From Paralithodes platypus (taxonomy: Eukaryota > Arthropoda > Malacostraca > Decapoda > Lithodidae): a DNA stretch of 64,000 nt. Below, in pieces: positions 32,117 to 43,329 of this stretch. Position numbers and translations under genes: made by a program. The notes beneath the pieces are model-generated. The model made no database searches. It worked only from the letters and a program-made list of their open reading frames with translations, and was not told where the DNA came from. Where the stretch lies: positions 53,894,879 to 53,958,878 of the forward strand of contig CM064502.1 in assembly GCA_032716605.1 (NCBI GenBank), written 5' to 3'. Within the stretch, counting starts at the first letter, position 1. The number at the start of each line of letters is the position of its first letter.

Positions 32117-32329
32117 TAATGTGTATACCATAAGTTCCTGTTTCCTTACCTTAGTATACAGTATACAGTATAGTTAATTATATAGTATATATAGATAGGA
32201 AAAACAAACAAAAAATTACTTAAATATTTTGACCAGTCCAACTATAGAATGGAAGGTATCTTGATATAACCCCCTAGAAATACTTTCTCTAAAGTATCTA
32301 CTATTAATTTATATTTTGTATTCTCCCTT

Positions 32330-32510
32330 TTTTCCCCAGCTAACTTAATCCCACTAGGATCCCAATGGAAATACGCCTAACGGCCTTATTGGGCTATCCT
32401 TAGTTGGAATTATGCAAAGCTGGTACATGTCATATTTGTAACATATTATGTGGTACCAACATTGTAAAGTGCTAACTGAATAAATATTATTATTATTATA
32501 CTTTGAAATT
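32330..32510 (+). mobile_element. LINE 3' tail ending in (ATT)n
   Basis: ATCCCACTAGGATCCCAATG, CCTTATTGGGCTATCC and AACTGAATAAATATTATTAT. The terminal (TTA)n after AATAAATA is usual for CR1/L2-type 3' ends. No coding part is attached. Confidence 0.55.
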
Positions 32511-32819
32511 ATTCTTGTCTCCCATATCAGTTTCGCATAGAAAACCAGAGTCAAGATATTTGTACCACAGACTTAACTATTATTCTTGTTTATCAATAAA
32601 GCCCAATTATTTGTTTTGATATATGCTTTGCCTTGTCTCTACTTTGTCCATGTATATTGAATACCCTGTTCTTCCTGTTTGGTGAACCTACGTCACTATA
32701 GGTAACGCCAGCGAAGTTGACAATAATCTTGACCCCTTAACTGCATATAACTCAAAATGAATGAAAGCAATCGGGCTGACGTTTCTATAATTTGGGAAGA
32801 GTCCACCAGGAAATAAGTG

Positions 32820-32930
32820 TGGATATTGGATGGGGATAAACGTCATAAAACAGTAGGCTGAATGGGGTCGAATGGATACAAGCCAGAGAAAGAGCGAAAA
32901 GATAAAAAATAGCAAGTAACCCCCCTTAAC
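32820..32930. mobile_element. C-type MITE fragment
   Basis: GGATAAACGTCATAAAACAG, GCTGAATGGGGTCGAATGG and AACCCCCCTTAA match the right arm of the C-type element at 31,740-32,116. Confidence 0.7.
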
Positions 32931-32935
32931 CATTT

Positions 32936-33168
32936 CCAACTTTCTCTTCATTATTGCTGAGGGGCACAGGGCCCTGGGTGGGGCTTTAGTTTCCCGGGCG
33001 TTTCCGCACCCTCCTCAGCTCCCCGCCATGGAGTGGCTTCGGTAACCCAGGCTTTATTGTGGTCGGCAGGGAGGGTTCTGTGGGGGCGCTCGGTTATGGC
33101 CTTGGCCTTGCTCGGGGCCTTGGGGCTGTTCGGCCAGGCAGCTTGGGGAACAACAACAACAACAACCA
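32936..33168 (+). mobile_element. SINE with (AAC)n tail, copy 3, 5'-truncated
   Basis: CAACTTTCTCTTCATTATTG through CTCCCCGCCATGGAGTGG to GCTTGGGGAACAACAACAAC. CAACC ATTTCCA follows the tail and CC ATTTCCAACT precedes the start, a likely short target duplication. Confidence 0.85.
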
Positions 33169-33179
33169 TTTCCATATAC

Positions 33180-34110
33180 CGTACGTGGTGATGTCGTAGA
33201 TTTTTGGGTTGTAACTTGGAATAGGACTATGTGAACGTTGTGCCATCTTAACCGGTATTTCTCGCTTGTCTTTCCTTGTATAAATATATTATATCTGCGT
33301 TTCTCCATGTTTAGAACCAGCGCTAGCCACCGGTGTTATGCTAGACAAAAATAAGTATTTGCGGACTCTTCTAAAAGGGAGAAAATAGGAGACAAATATA
33401 TATACCCAATAAAATACAAGGTGAGTAATACAATAGGTACAACACAACACTTTATTTATACACAAAAATAGGTCTGACACACTGAGACGTTACACAATAT
33501 TCAATACTACACTGAATACAATAGTACTGAATTTTACTTGAGAATTATGGCAATAAATAAAGTACGAGCTTGAACGTGACTAAATAGTGAACGCCTGGAA
33601 TTCAGAGTTGAGATAATTATGGAATTAAATCTTATCGTAGGTTCTTAGACTTAATCAAAGGTTAATATAACAAGTACAATAATAATAATGCAACTTATTA
33701 GTACAATCAGAGTATATGAAAATGGTATTTGCTAATTCATTGATGTTTGCTCACGTATAAATATATATACATTAGTTTAGTCAGCCCTCGTTTATCTACT
33801 GAAGATCGTTTTTCTTCTTTTGTTCGATTCTCTAATATTACGACTGCAAGGGACAGTAAATATTTAAAATCACTAAAATACGAGGTTTCATGGCGGATGT
33901 TTTTTTTCACAATCAATGCCTACTATCAAAAGTCTTGAATATGATGACTAATTACATCAGTGAACTATTAATATTAGGCTAAATAGTATATTCCACCAAA
34001 ATGTTAAAGTTAGAAATGTATTGTTATTGGATGAAGAATTACAAAAGTAACTTGAGAGATAAATATTGCTTACAATTGTTATATAATTGACTAATTACTT
34101 GAATCTTCAA
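33180..34110. other. No gene recognised
   Basis: AT-rich sequence with only short frames lacking motifs. No terminal repeats found. Confidence 0.55.
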
Positions 34111-34214
34111 CAGTAGAGGGTGAGGGCTGGTAGCCTGGTCCTATCTAAAGTGGGGTTTGGCATCCTCTACCCAACCTTAGCTGTATATGTCTATCTCTTT
34201 TATTGTCCTACTTT

Positions 34215-34640
34215 TCCTTCTGGGGGCAGGGGGCTAGGAATCCTCCTCCCCTTGTATAATTCACCGACTAAACGAAACAGAATAATGGATGCGAGAAAAG
34301 ATATAGGCAAATATTGGTTTGGTAACAGAGTTGTAGATGGGTGGAATAAGCTACCAAGTGATATAGTGGGATCAAGAACGATAGGGAGCTTTAAGATAAA
34401 ATTAGATAGGCATATGGACGAGATGGGTTGGGTGTGAGGGGGCTCTACCAGGTGTGGGCCAATCGGCGCTCAGCAGACCCCCATAATCTTGTGTTAATCC
34501 CTGACCATTTTGGTGGGGGCAGTACTCAAGGTATTAGTGAGTTGGGCCTATAATTGGGCCTTGTAATTGGGGTTGGGTGTGACAGGGATCTGCCTTGTAT
34601 GGGCCGATCGGCTTTTTGCAGACTCCCATTTTCTTATGTT
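34215..34640 (+). mobile_element. CR1-like LINE 3' end
   Basis: The frame ending at 34,437 reads KYWFGNRVVDGWNKLPSDIV, then GSFKIKLDRHMDEMG, the carboxy end of CR1/L2-type proteins. A 3' UTR follows (GACAGGGATCTGCCTTGTAT, then CCCATTTTCTTATGTTCTTA). GTAAGGGATCTGCCTTGTAT at 21,780 is a stray copy of the same UTR. Confidence 0.75.
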
Positions 34641-36180
34641 CTTAAGGTCTTGGACCATAAGAGAGAGGATGGGTAAGATGCATAGGGGGAGCAGCATCAG
34701 ACTCAGAAGGGACAGAAACATCTGAATTAAACAGCTTCTACCACATCAGGATCGGCTTGGAAGAGATTTGAATGAGAGTGCAGACTGGAGCGCTGAGAGG
34801 CGGAAGGGTGTGGGTGATTCCCACGGGGAGGGTGGCTAACCTGACGAGGATGGGAAGATTGAGGAGCAGGTTCAACCAACTCCTGCTCCTCTCCCAAATC
34901 CGGCGCATTCAAAGCTGAGGAGCGATTCCTCAGGCAGAGGGCCGAGCCCGACGAAGGTGGAGAATTGGTCTGAGTGTAGGCCTACACAGTTTGTGGTTGA
35001 CTTCAGCCCGCAAGGCCCAGTCCTCATGGGCCGTACGGTGGATCTCAACCTCTCTGCCATAGATAGGATATGTACGGGACACTATACCCTATGTTTTCCA
35101 AGGCACAGGTCAACAGTGGGTACCATTCTCAGATCGGAAGCGATAGTCGCCACTGCATATGGAACATCGAACCAAGTTTTTGCAAGTGGCAGAGCAATTT
35201 GGCCCATGCAAGCTGATGGCAGTCGCAACAGTGGAGCATGGGGAAGAAATACACGGTAATAGGGTAGGACATCGAGACTCAAGCAAACCAAACGCGCTCT
35301 GGTAGAGGGTCCCGAAACATATAGCGCACATACTCGGACTTGGATGAATCATTGGGACCTGGGAATCTGTCGGGGAGGCGATGAACTTCGATGAGGGTGC
35401 ATGGGGCCAGAGGATTTGCCTGTGAAGTCTCAAGAACGTGCAGGCCCCACAACAAATCCACAGTATCGATCTCCAGGGACACCGGTCCAATAGAACCATA
35501 TGTGACAGAGGAGTCCTGCAAGTCCCCCACCCGGCGACAAGGGATCTTACCACCACCCGTACACTCCAGTGCCCCCGATGAGCCTCCACAAAAACGTCCA
35601 AAATGTGAATGACACTCTGCATCGGTGACCTTTGCAGGTTTGTTAAAGCTAGGCTTATGGACCATGGTCAATGAAAGTGACCGTCGGCTCACCAGCTGAA
35701 GGGGTCCGAACCGGACCATCATCATCAAAGACCCTATTTAGACTACTTCACCAAGTTCACCGTACCCTGACCACCAGCAGGTGAATTAAGCAACCCTGGT
35801 CTAATTCTCACCACCTGCTTGCGAGGAGTCCATCGTGGTGTGTGGTGGAGCAGAAGGGTTCCCACCACTAGCACCGATGCCTACACTCTCTTGGGATATG
35901 GCTATAGAACCTCCAAGAGGCCCCAATCACTACAATCACCAAACACCACTATGCCAACAGTGATCAACAAGCACGACCTCACTCCCAAAGAATGGGCCAG
36001 CGAGTCCAAATTATAAATTAACAAACGATGATCATCCACGGTCTTGCGCCTAAAGCCAAACTGATCCGCTGACAAGACACTGCTGGACTTTAAAATAATT
36101 AAAATCAGCTAAACCACCATTCTCTCCAAGCTTTTGCATCACACCGAGGTCAAGGTAATCGGCCTATAGTTTAGGGGAAA
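34640..36180 (-). mobile_element. Probable degenerate LINE, unclassified
   Basis: The right end on the minus strand reads YRPITLTSV-CK-LERMV and, a little further, LSADQFGFRR, which fits an RT finger domain. The remaining 1.3 kb has frames up to 170 residues on both strands but no clear motif. The assignment rests on the RT piece alone. Confidence 0.4.
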
Positions 36181-36245
36181 AGTGCGAGAACTTTTCATTC
36201 TGTAAATTTGATAAAAGAGCAAGACTACCTAGAGCCGTATGGTCC

Positions 36246-36457
36246 TATAGTCTATTAATTATAATTAGGGAAGAAATCTTAACCCCTTTCTCTATAACCC
36301 AACAAGGAGTAGAGTAATCAAGTAAATATTTCTACCATTTGGGAAGAATCAGTCAAGCAATAGATGTGGACATTTTCAGCCAATTTGCTCTAGCCCTTTT
36401 TGAGTTACAGAGGATAGAATTAATGATTTCTCACCTACTTATAGCGAATAGTCTATA
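36246..36457. mobile_element. TA-flanked MITE, TATAGTC ends
   Basis: TATAGTCTATTAATTATAAT at the left, CTTATAGCGAATAGTCTATA at the right, and CTCTAGCCCTTTTTGAGTTA inside, the family signature in reverse. Confidence 0.8.
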
Positions 36458-36459
36458 GT

Positions 36460-38560
36460 ATAGGCCTACTGTCTGATGGTGTAATGGCTGATGGGATTCG
36501 AAATGTAAATGTAAGACAGTACTGTATAGGAGTGCGCCTTGGCTATTCACTGTCGAGTAGCGCCGATACAGAGACCGGTCCGCATTTATTACGACCGACC
36601 GGAGCTTGACAGGAAAATTAGGATTTACACAGTTCAACAGTTGTATTGTAAAGGCCTTCCCGAAGTTCCCGCTCACCAACACTAACAACTGCAGAAGAGA
36701 AAGCTGAAGCCCAAAAACATTTCGGTAAGAGTTTTGTTAGCGGGCGTACCGTTCGCTTTGTTTACATGGTCGCACTCTCGTAGTTCTTCTTCTTGTTACT
36801 TGTTACTTGGTGTGGAGTTTCTCAGCCGCGCTTCTTCTTGTGGAGTTGCTGTCCCTTTTTTTGGTATATATTAAGCAAACCACCAGGGTTCCCCTCCCCA
36901 TAGACGGCACACAACACGACTCGGCGGACCTCTTTCTCCCTGCCTTTCAGTCTAATTAACACTAGGAATTTACCTAATTTTCTATCCAATGTACTATCCA
37001 ACCAGCGGGGGTGTGGGGGCGGCAGCCCCCACCCATAATACTAGGTTAGGTTAGGAGGTTGGTAGGTAAGTTCATTTTCTATCCCATGTATCATCCAACA
37101 ACTTTTGCCAAAACTTGATTTTTTGTTTTCATCTTGGGGGTTTCTTAAGTTGAAAAACTAAGAAAATCTGAGCCAACTTTTTTTTGCCACTTTCTGACTT
37201 TTATGAAACTGAAAAATCTTAAAATCCCAGCCAACTTTTGCCAAAACTTGGCTCGATTTGTTTTCATTTTGGGGTTTTCTTAAGTTGAAAAACAAGAAAA
37301 CCCGAGCCAACTTCTTTTTTGCAGCTGAAAAATCTTAAAATCCGAGCCAACTGTTGCCAAAACTTGGTTCGGGTTTTATCATTTTGGGGTTTTCTCAAGT
37401 TGAAAAACAACAAAACTCGAGCCAACTTTCATCATAAAAGCCATTATATCGCATTTTTATGTCTTTAACCCCACATTTTCCCAGATCTTCATAGCCCTCC
37501 CCACTATCGGGCGCCGTGTCTTAAGATAAACGATTTTGCGGAGGTTGAAACTAATGTCAATCACTATATATTGATGCAAATAAACTAAAACTAAACAAAA
37601 AATAATGAAAATAATTGGTGGGTGATTTCCTTAATATTTTCCCTTTTTTTTAACCAGCTCACCTATGCACCGGTGATCCCTTCTCCAGAAACAGCTAGAG
37701 CTTGATTAAAATTTAGTTTAGAAAATAAGTAGGCTAGTCGTAGAAAGGATAGGCTAGTTAAAGAAAAGGGTAAAAATTTACCTATGGTCCCGTTAAAATA
37801 TCCTCAAGAGGCTCAAGTAACCTATTAAAAACTGTTCAGGGGACTGGTTAGAACTTGTAGGATGTTTTATTGAAGGTCGGAAATCAGTATTTACTGAGAA
37901 ATAAAAGTCTTAAAATGCGCTATGTTTTACGGGAGGGTCTGTACGCCGCCACATACGCGCGGCCCCGCCCACTGCCCAAAATGTACAAATATTATATTAG
38001 ATTAGATTAACCTAACCTAACCGGAAATTTTGTATTTTAATACCACAAATTTTCAGAGTGTTTCTTATAAACAAAATTGGTAATTTGCAACAATAGCCTA
38101 GCCTATATAGTGTTTGTAATTAGGCTAGCCTAATTAGAAATCTCGGGAAAACCTATTTTCCCCATTAGGCTAGGCCTATCGATCGATGTTGAGACACTCG
38201 CTCCCCGATAGTGATTTGAAAAGACATTAGCCTAACCTAACAACCTTACCTAACCTAACCTACCCTAGTATTATGGGTGGGGGCTGCTGAGCTGCTCAGC
38301 TGCTGCTCCCACACCCCCGCTGGTTGAGTACTTTAACAAAACAAAAAAAAATTGGCTGTCGATTATACGAAGGTGAAAGAAAAGTCGATGAAGTCTACGG
38401 TGTTTACTCTGCAATCTTCAGCTTGATTGTACATTGATAACGGGAAAGTACCGTATTGACAACCTTGTTAGGCTACGAAAATTATATTTTAGTACGAAAA
38501 TTAAATTTTAGCCTAGTACCATACTTTTATATTAGGTTTTTCCGAGGATTTAACAAATCC
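36460..38560. other. No gene assigned; low-copy stretch with local repeats
   Basis: Few of the window's repeat families occur here. At about 37,095-37,430 there are three diverged copies of AGCCAACTTTTGCCAAAACT plus TTTTCATTTTGGGG. Short TTAGG/CCTAA runs occur at 37,043 and 38,220. The relative CG richness near 36,740-36,960 and the distance to the first GON4L exon make this a candidate place for an upstream exon or promoter, but no first exon can be defined. Confidence 0.4.
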
Positions 38561-38563
38561 TCG

Positions 38564-38612
38564 GGGGGGGGGGGGGGGGGGGGTTTCCCCCCCTCCCCCC
38601 CCCCCCCCCCAT
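38564..38612. repeat. Adjacent poly-G and poly-C tracts
   Basis: A run of over 20 G, then TTT, CCCCCCCTCC and a run of over 15 C. The two tracts are complementary and could pair. Exact lengths may be unreliable. Confidence 0.85.
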
Positions 38613-38639
38613 GACATAATGTCATCGTCATAATTATAT

Positions 38640-39300
38640 ATTGTCATTTGTCAGGCAGGGGCAAATAACCGAAAAAAATCGCCTTCAAATTATACGCGAA
38701 GTTTACCGCGGCGATCGCCCTATGTAAACATGACGACCGTAGGCTACGCCCGAAAACTACATCCATCCTTATATATGATGATGATGACAATATGTCATAG
38801 GGGGGGTCAGGGCGGGCAAAGCCCCCCCTCAACATATTATTGTATCCAATGGCATTCAAAATAGAAGGGAACATGACTTCAAGCGCCTCTCCCACCGCTG
38901 CCGCCGTCATGTTTACATTTGTCGATCGCCGTGGTTAAGTTCGCGTCTATTTTGACGGCTATTTTTTTTCGGTTATTTGCCCCCTTCTGGCAATATATAT
39001 GATGATGACAATATGTCATGGGGGGAGTGAGGGCCTCAACATATTATTGTATCCAAAGGCAGTCAAAATAGACGGGAACATGATGGCAAGCGTCCGCCCC
39101 GGCTCTGCGTATTGTAAACAAGGCTGGTGGTATGCCTGAATTCTACATTCTACCCTATATTATTGTATCCAATGGCATTCAAAATGGACGGGAACGTGAT
39201 TGCAATAATCCCCCCCGTCGCCGCCGTCGTCGTCATGTTTACATTTGTCGATCGCCATGCGGCCATGGTTAAGTTCGCGTCTATTTTGACCAGCTTCCAG
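38640..39300. repeat. Foldback repeat with a partial second copy
   Basis: GGGGCAAATAACCGAAAAAA at 38,657 pairs with TTTTTTTTCGGTTATTTGCC near 38,963; arms of about 100 bp include GCGATCG and ATGTAAACATGACG. A third related arm (CGTCATGTTTACATTTGTCG at about 39,229, TTCGCGTCTATTTTGACCAG) joins directly to a LINE fragment. ATATATGATGATGA and CAACATATTATTGTATCCAA recur. Confidence 0.65.
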
Positions 39301-39695
39301 AAGCACATCCATACTCAAATCTCTCGCCATTCTATCCAATCACTCAAAGACAACACGCAGCTGCAGGCACGACTTCCCAAAATTCATCCTTCTGAATTCT
39401 TCCTTCCTCGCGAGGACAGAGTCTACCTGGCCAGGCTGAGATGTGGGCACCATCCAGCTCTTCTGAACTATCAGAAGAGACTGGATAACCCCGTTGTCAA
39501 CACCTGCCCGGGATGCAACACAGCACCCCATACTATTAAACACATCATAGAAGACTGTATTCCACACAATCACTTATGCCAACAACATAATCTTCTGTAC
39601 ACTCCTTGAGAGCCCTGTGGGAAAGCCATCATGGCCATCGCCTTCCTTAGGGACTCGGGGCTGTTCAGCCATGCAGCCTAGGGAAAGACAACAAC
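39285..39695 (+). mobile_element. LINE ORF2 C-terminus with (AAC)n 3' end
   Basis: The frame to 39,609 reads PSEFFLPREDRVYLARLRCG, HHPALLNY, CPGCNTAPHTIKHIIEDC, the post-RT Cys/His region of I/R1/Jockey-like LINE proteins. After a stop the 3' end (GGGACTCGGGGCTGTTCAGC then AAAGACAACAACAACAACC) matches the tail of the SINE family in this window. 5'-truncated. Confidence 0.75.
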
Positions 39696-39739
39696 AACAA
39701 CCATGGTGACGTCACAAACTACAGTATTGCTTTAACCCA

Positions 39740-40240
39740 ACATTCAGGTCAAAGAACTCCATATGTTCATTCTCCACACATATTGCTGCCTTTACACCCT
39801 CATGTATACTCTTTACCGCTTTCAGCAACTTGCCAGCTACTCCGTATAGTCTCAATACTTTCCACAGACCTTCTCTATCAACTCTGTTGTAGGCCTACAC
39901 ACCCTCTCCCCATCCTAAACCCGCCCTGCTCCTCAACCTACCCATTTCTCCGTTCTCGCTCTCACTCTCTCGTTAACTACCCTACTGTACATCTTCCCTA
40001 CTACGCTTAGAAGACATATCCCCTGGTGATTATCACACACTCCTCTCTCCCCTTTACCCTTATACAGGGGGACTATTATTCCTGTCTTCCAGTCATCATG
40101 CGCACTTCCCTTCTCCCAAGCTAGTTTACACATTTTCCATATCTATTCAATCACTTTCTCACCACCATACCCCAGCAGTTTCCAACACACTCCATATAAT
40201 CCTGATGTTTTCCCCATCTTCACTCAGGTCAATCCTGTAA
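39740..40240 (-). mobile_element. RTE-like LINE RT fragment
   Basis: The minus frame at 39,933-40,133 reads KLAWEKGSAHDDWKTGIIVP, LYKGKGERGVCDNHQGICLL, SVVGKMYSRVVNERV, typical of RTE-type reverse transcriptases. Only the N-terminal palm is present. 40,245-40,837 holds no gene (a short GATAGATAGATA run and a T run at 40,472). Confidence 0.75.
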
Positions 40241-40837
40241 GTCCTTAAATAAACTGGCACAGGTTGTCCTCACAGGGGACAGGTTTGCTTGGGGCGTTTT
40301 GTGTATGGCCGCCCTCATAAAGGGAACTGGGCATCCAGCAATAGATAGATAGATAGAACATATTACTTCTTTTTTATCATTCTCTAGAATTTTTTTATTG
40401 TTTTACTATTACTTCATAATGGCATCCATGACAAATGACGTCCCGTAGATATTTTCACAATGTCGCCTATGATTTTTTTTTTTTTTTTTGTGGGCATTTA
40501 TAAGCCTATCAGCTTAGCCTATAGGCTAAATAGGGCCAAATATATTTATTGGCATTAAGTCATTTGACTCCGGAGCCACTACTAAACATTAGGATCTTCA
40601 CTTCTCTCCAGGTGTCAAACCCATAATCAAAGTCTTTTAAAATGTTAATGCTGTTTCTTTTGTTAAGCAGATCCTCTGCTAACATGAGTCACTCACCTGG
40701 TTGTCTTGAGAGGCACTTGAAATTTACCATACAAGAATTACATTTATTGCTGGGAGTGTATTAATACTGTAAAAGGTTTAATAATCTATTTAATAAACAC
40801 TAGATGTAATAAAGTTTTTCTCTATTTAAATTTACAG

Positions 40838-41856
40838 ATGTTCCAAACTCTGACGTGATACCCATAAAAGAGCGAACAATGGAGGACAATAACAGTGAGC
40901 CTGATGACCCAACCCTAAGTCCACAGAACTTGACCTTTAGCGAGGATGAACTGGAAGATGACATAGAGCTACGTACAGAGCAAGTGGATGGCCAGAGTGA
41001 TGTGGAGGAAGGAGAGACAACGTTCGAGGAAGCAGAGACAACGTTCGAGGAAGCAGAAGAACATAGTGAAGAAGCGGACAAAGCTATACAAAAAGAAAAT
41101 GCTGATGAAACTGACAGTGTAGATGAAGATAGTGAAGATAATGTAACTGCGCCAGGTGAAAATGCTGATAAAACTAGAGAAGATAATGAAACTGTGCAAG
41201 ACGAAAATGCTGATAAAACTAGTGAAGATAATGAAACTGTGCAAGATGAAAATGCTGATAAAACTAGTGAAGATAATGAAACTGTGCAAGATGAAAATGC
41301 TGATAAAACTAGTGAAGATAATGAAACTGTGCAAGATGAAAATGCTGATAAAACTAGTGAAGATAATGAAACTGTGCAAGATGAAAATGCTGATAAAACT
41401 GATGGAGATGGAGAGGAGGAAGACAGTGAGGAAGATGTAACCATGCCAGAAGAATACACGGATAAAACAGATAGTCTAGATGAACATGACGAGGAAGATG
41501 TACCGGTAACCATGCCAGAAGAATACACTGATAAAACAGACAGTCTAGATGAACTTGACGAGGAAGATGTACCGGTAACCATGCCAGAAGAATACACGGA
41601 TAAAACAGACAATCTAGATGAACTTGACGAGGAAGATGTACCGGTAACCATGCCAGAAGAATACACGGATAAAACAGAGAGTCTAGATGAAAATTACAAG
41701 GAAGATCAAATACAACCTTCCACTGCCGCAGAATATCAAGATGAAGATGATGAAGAGAAAGAAGACCAAGATAATGTAGAGCATACCGGTACCAGTACTG
41801 ATAAAACAGAATCTCTAGATGAAGATGGAGAGGAAGAAAATGATGAAGATAATAAG
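40838..41856 (+). CDS. GON4L: GON4L-like gene, acidic N-terminal exon
   Basis: Large internal exon bounded by TTTACAG|AT (acceptor ending 40,837) and AATAAG|GTATGT (donor 41,857). It begins in phase 1 and ends in phase 0. It encodes about 339 residues, extremely rich in Glu/Asp. The 15-residue unit ENADKTSEDNETVQD recurs about five times, and a 23-residue unit (MPEEYTDKTDSLDE and DEEDVPVT) three to four times, so the exon contains coding minisatellites of 45 and 69 bp. Assignment to GON4L rests on position, strand and phase continuity with the downstream exons; vertebrate GON4L also has a long acidic N-terminal part. The start codon lies upstream and was not found. Confidence 0.65.
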
Positions 41857-42039
41857 GTATGTTTGATTTTTTTTTTAACTACTTTTACTGTAATCTGAAT
41901 TATTTATTGGAGACAATACTATAGGATCCCGTATATAATTATATTTTGTTAGTTCTATGCTTCAGTATAATGTATACCGGTACTGTATAATCTATTTTTA
42001 TTAATTTCACTCCAACACCAAACCCCTCTCAAAGAAATT

Positions 42040-42130
42040 AATGAAAGCAAGCATGTGGTCCACCGGGATTCCAACCTGGGTTACCACATGCAGATTTTAA
42101 ACACTCTAACCATTACACTATCAAGGCAGC
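42040..42130 (-). mobile_element. tRNA-derived SINE fragment
   Basis: In reverse complement: GATAGTGTAATGGTTAGAGT (A box) and CAGGTTGGAATCCCGGTGG (B box, GGTTGGAATCC), about 40 bp apart. Flanked by ACCAAACCCCTCTCAAAG. A related piece is at 50,165-50,235. Confidence 0.65.
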
Positions 42131-42216
42131 TACAGAAGCGTCACAAATACCATATGATCAAACAGTGCGATTCACGAGTAGGCTATCCCGAGCTACAATA
42201 TATGCAGCCCAACATT

Positions 42217-42975
42217 ACCGTTGCCCTGTTCCAAATTGGTAGGCCAGAAATCGTAACCCCTAACCTCTATAACTTGGGCGGGTGCCCGACCCCGAAAGGG
42301 GTTGAAATAGGGAGCTATCCCCCCGCCAAAGGCGGCTTTCTAGGGCCTTTCCTAGCTGATGCTGAGAGGATTGGGTTCTAGTCATGTGGTGATGGGCTGG
42401 TCTATCAGAGTGAGAACTGAGCGATCTCTGCCATACCCATAGCTTACTCTGACTGTTCCTTTAACTTATATATTTTCTAGATCTCAAGTGACGGCGTCTT
42501 TTCCGTGGACTGACCTCCCAATCTACCAAGATTGGAAGCCAAAGCGTCACATTTTTCCCTTGCCCCCCAACTTTCTCTTCATAATTGCTGAGGGGCACAG
42601 GGCCCTGGGTGGGGCTTTGGTTTCCCGGGCGTTTCTGCATCCTCCTCAGCTCCCCGCCATGGAGTGGCTTCGGTCACCCAGGCTTTATTGTGGTCGGCAG
42701 GGAGGGTTCTGTGGGGGCGCTCGGTTATGGCCTTGGAATTGCTCGGGGCCTTGGGGCTGTTCGGCCAGGCAGCTTGGGGAACAACAACAACAACAACAAC
42801 AACAACCTCTATAACTCAAAAAGGGCTAGAGCAAATGTGCTGTAAATTTCCACACCTATTCCCTGGCTGACTCTTCCTAAAAGGCAGAAATATTAGCTTG
42901 ATTACTCTAGTCGTTCATGAGTTATAGAGGTTAATGTTCAAAGAGTTTTGGCCTACTTATTTGGAACAGGGTATA
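42217..42975. mobile_element. TIR MITE (CCCTGTTCCAAAT ends) split by a SINE
   Basis: GCCCTGTTCCAAATTGGTAG at the left and ATTTGGAACAGGGTATA at the right. The interior CTCAAAAAGGGCTAGAGCAA marks it as a relative of the TATAGTC-ended MITEs with different termini. A SINE is inserted at 42,275. Confidence 0.75.
42275..42805 (+). mobile_element. SINE with (AAC)n tail, longest copy
   Basis: Flanked by CCTCTATAACT on both sides (42,264-42,274 and 42,806-42,816), so the full unit is about 531 bp. It starts TGGGCGGGTGCCCGACCCCG, has CCCCCGCCAAAGGCGGC, then the shared part from GTGGTGATGGGCTGG to GGGGAACAACAACAACAAC. The other copies in the window lack the first 112 bp. Frames through it are not genes. 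Confidence 0.88.
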
Positions 42976-42988
42976 TTAGCACGAGCAG

Positions 42989-43181
42989 CAGGGTGTCAAA
43001 CCTTATCAAGTTTGTTTGATGACTTGAATGAGTACGAGAAGAAAATTAACATGAAATAGGATTGTTTTAGCCATTTTATCACTTCCAAAGATATAATTTG
43101 AATTATAAACCATATTTCCATCTTTACATAGACAATAGTATAGACAAAAAATATTGGAGTTGGGTTTTGTTTGACACCCTG
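42989..43181. mobile_element. MITE, TIR CAGGGTGTCAAAC
   Basis: CAGGGTGTCAAACCTTATCA and GTTTTGTTTGACACCCTG bound 193 bp. Diverged relatives at about 45,369-45,655, 50,229-50,455 and 61,400-62,030 share GAGAAGAAA and the terminal TGTCAAAC or GACAGCC. Confidence 0.75.
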
Positions 43182-43329
43182 ACGAGCTAGCGGACCAAAT
43201 TTTACCAAATATACGAGATATACGAGCACAAATGACAGAGCACGTCCCAGCGAGACCTTTCACACCAGGATGATGAGGTCTGTTGTCATGAGGGGTATGA
43301 GCTGAGGCAGCCTGGGGTTTGACCAGCCA

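Noticed and set aside
35110..35728. Overlapping ORFs up to 170 codons on both strands
   Set aside because: No motif, no splice sites and opposite-strand competition; probably part of a worn retroelement.
37040..38270. Arthropod telomere repeat (TTAGG)
   Set aside because: Only two or three units at 37,043 and 38,220, too short and not oriented as an array; possibly interstitial or chance.
40800..41666. Minus-strand Ser-rich ORF of 288 codons
   Set aside because: It is the antisense of the acidic GON4L exon (GAA/GAT codons read as TTC/ATC/TCN); the plus strand has splice sites and phase continuity.
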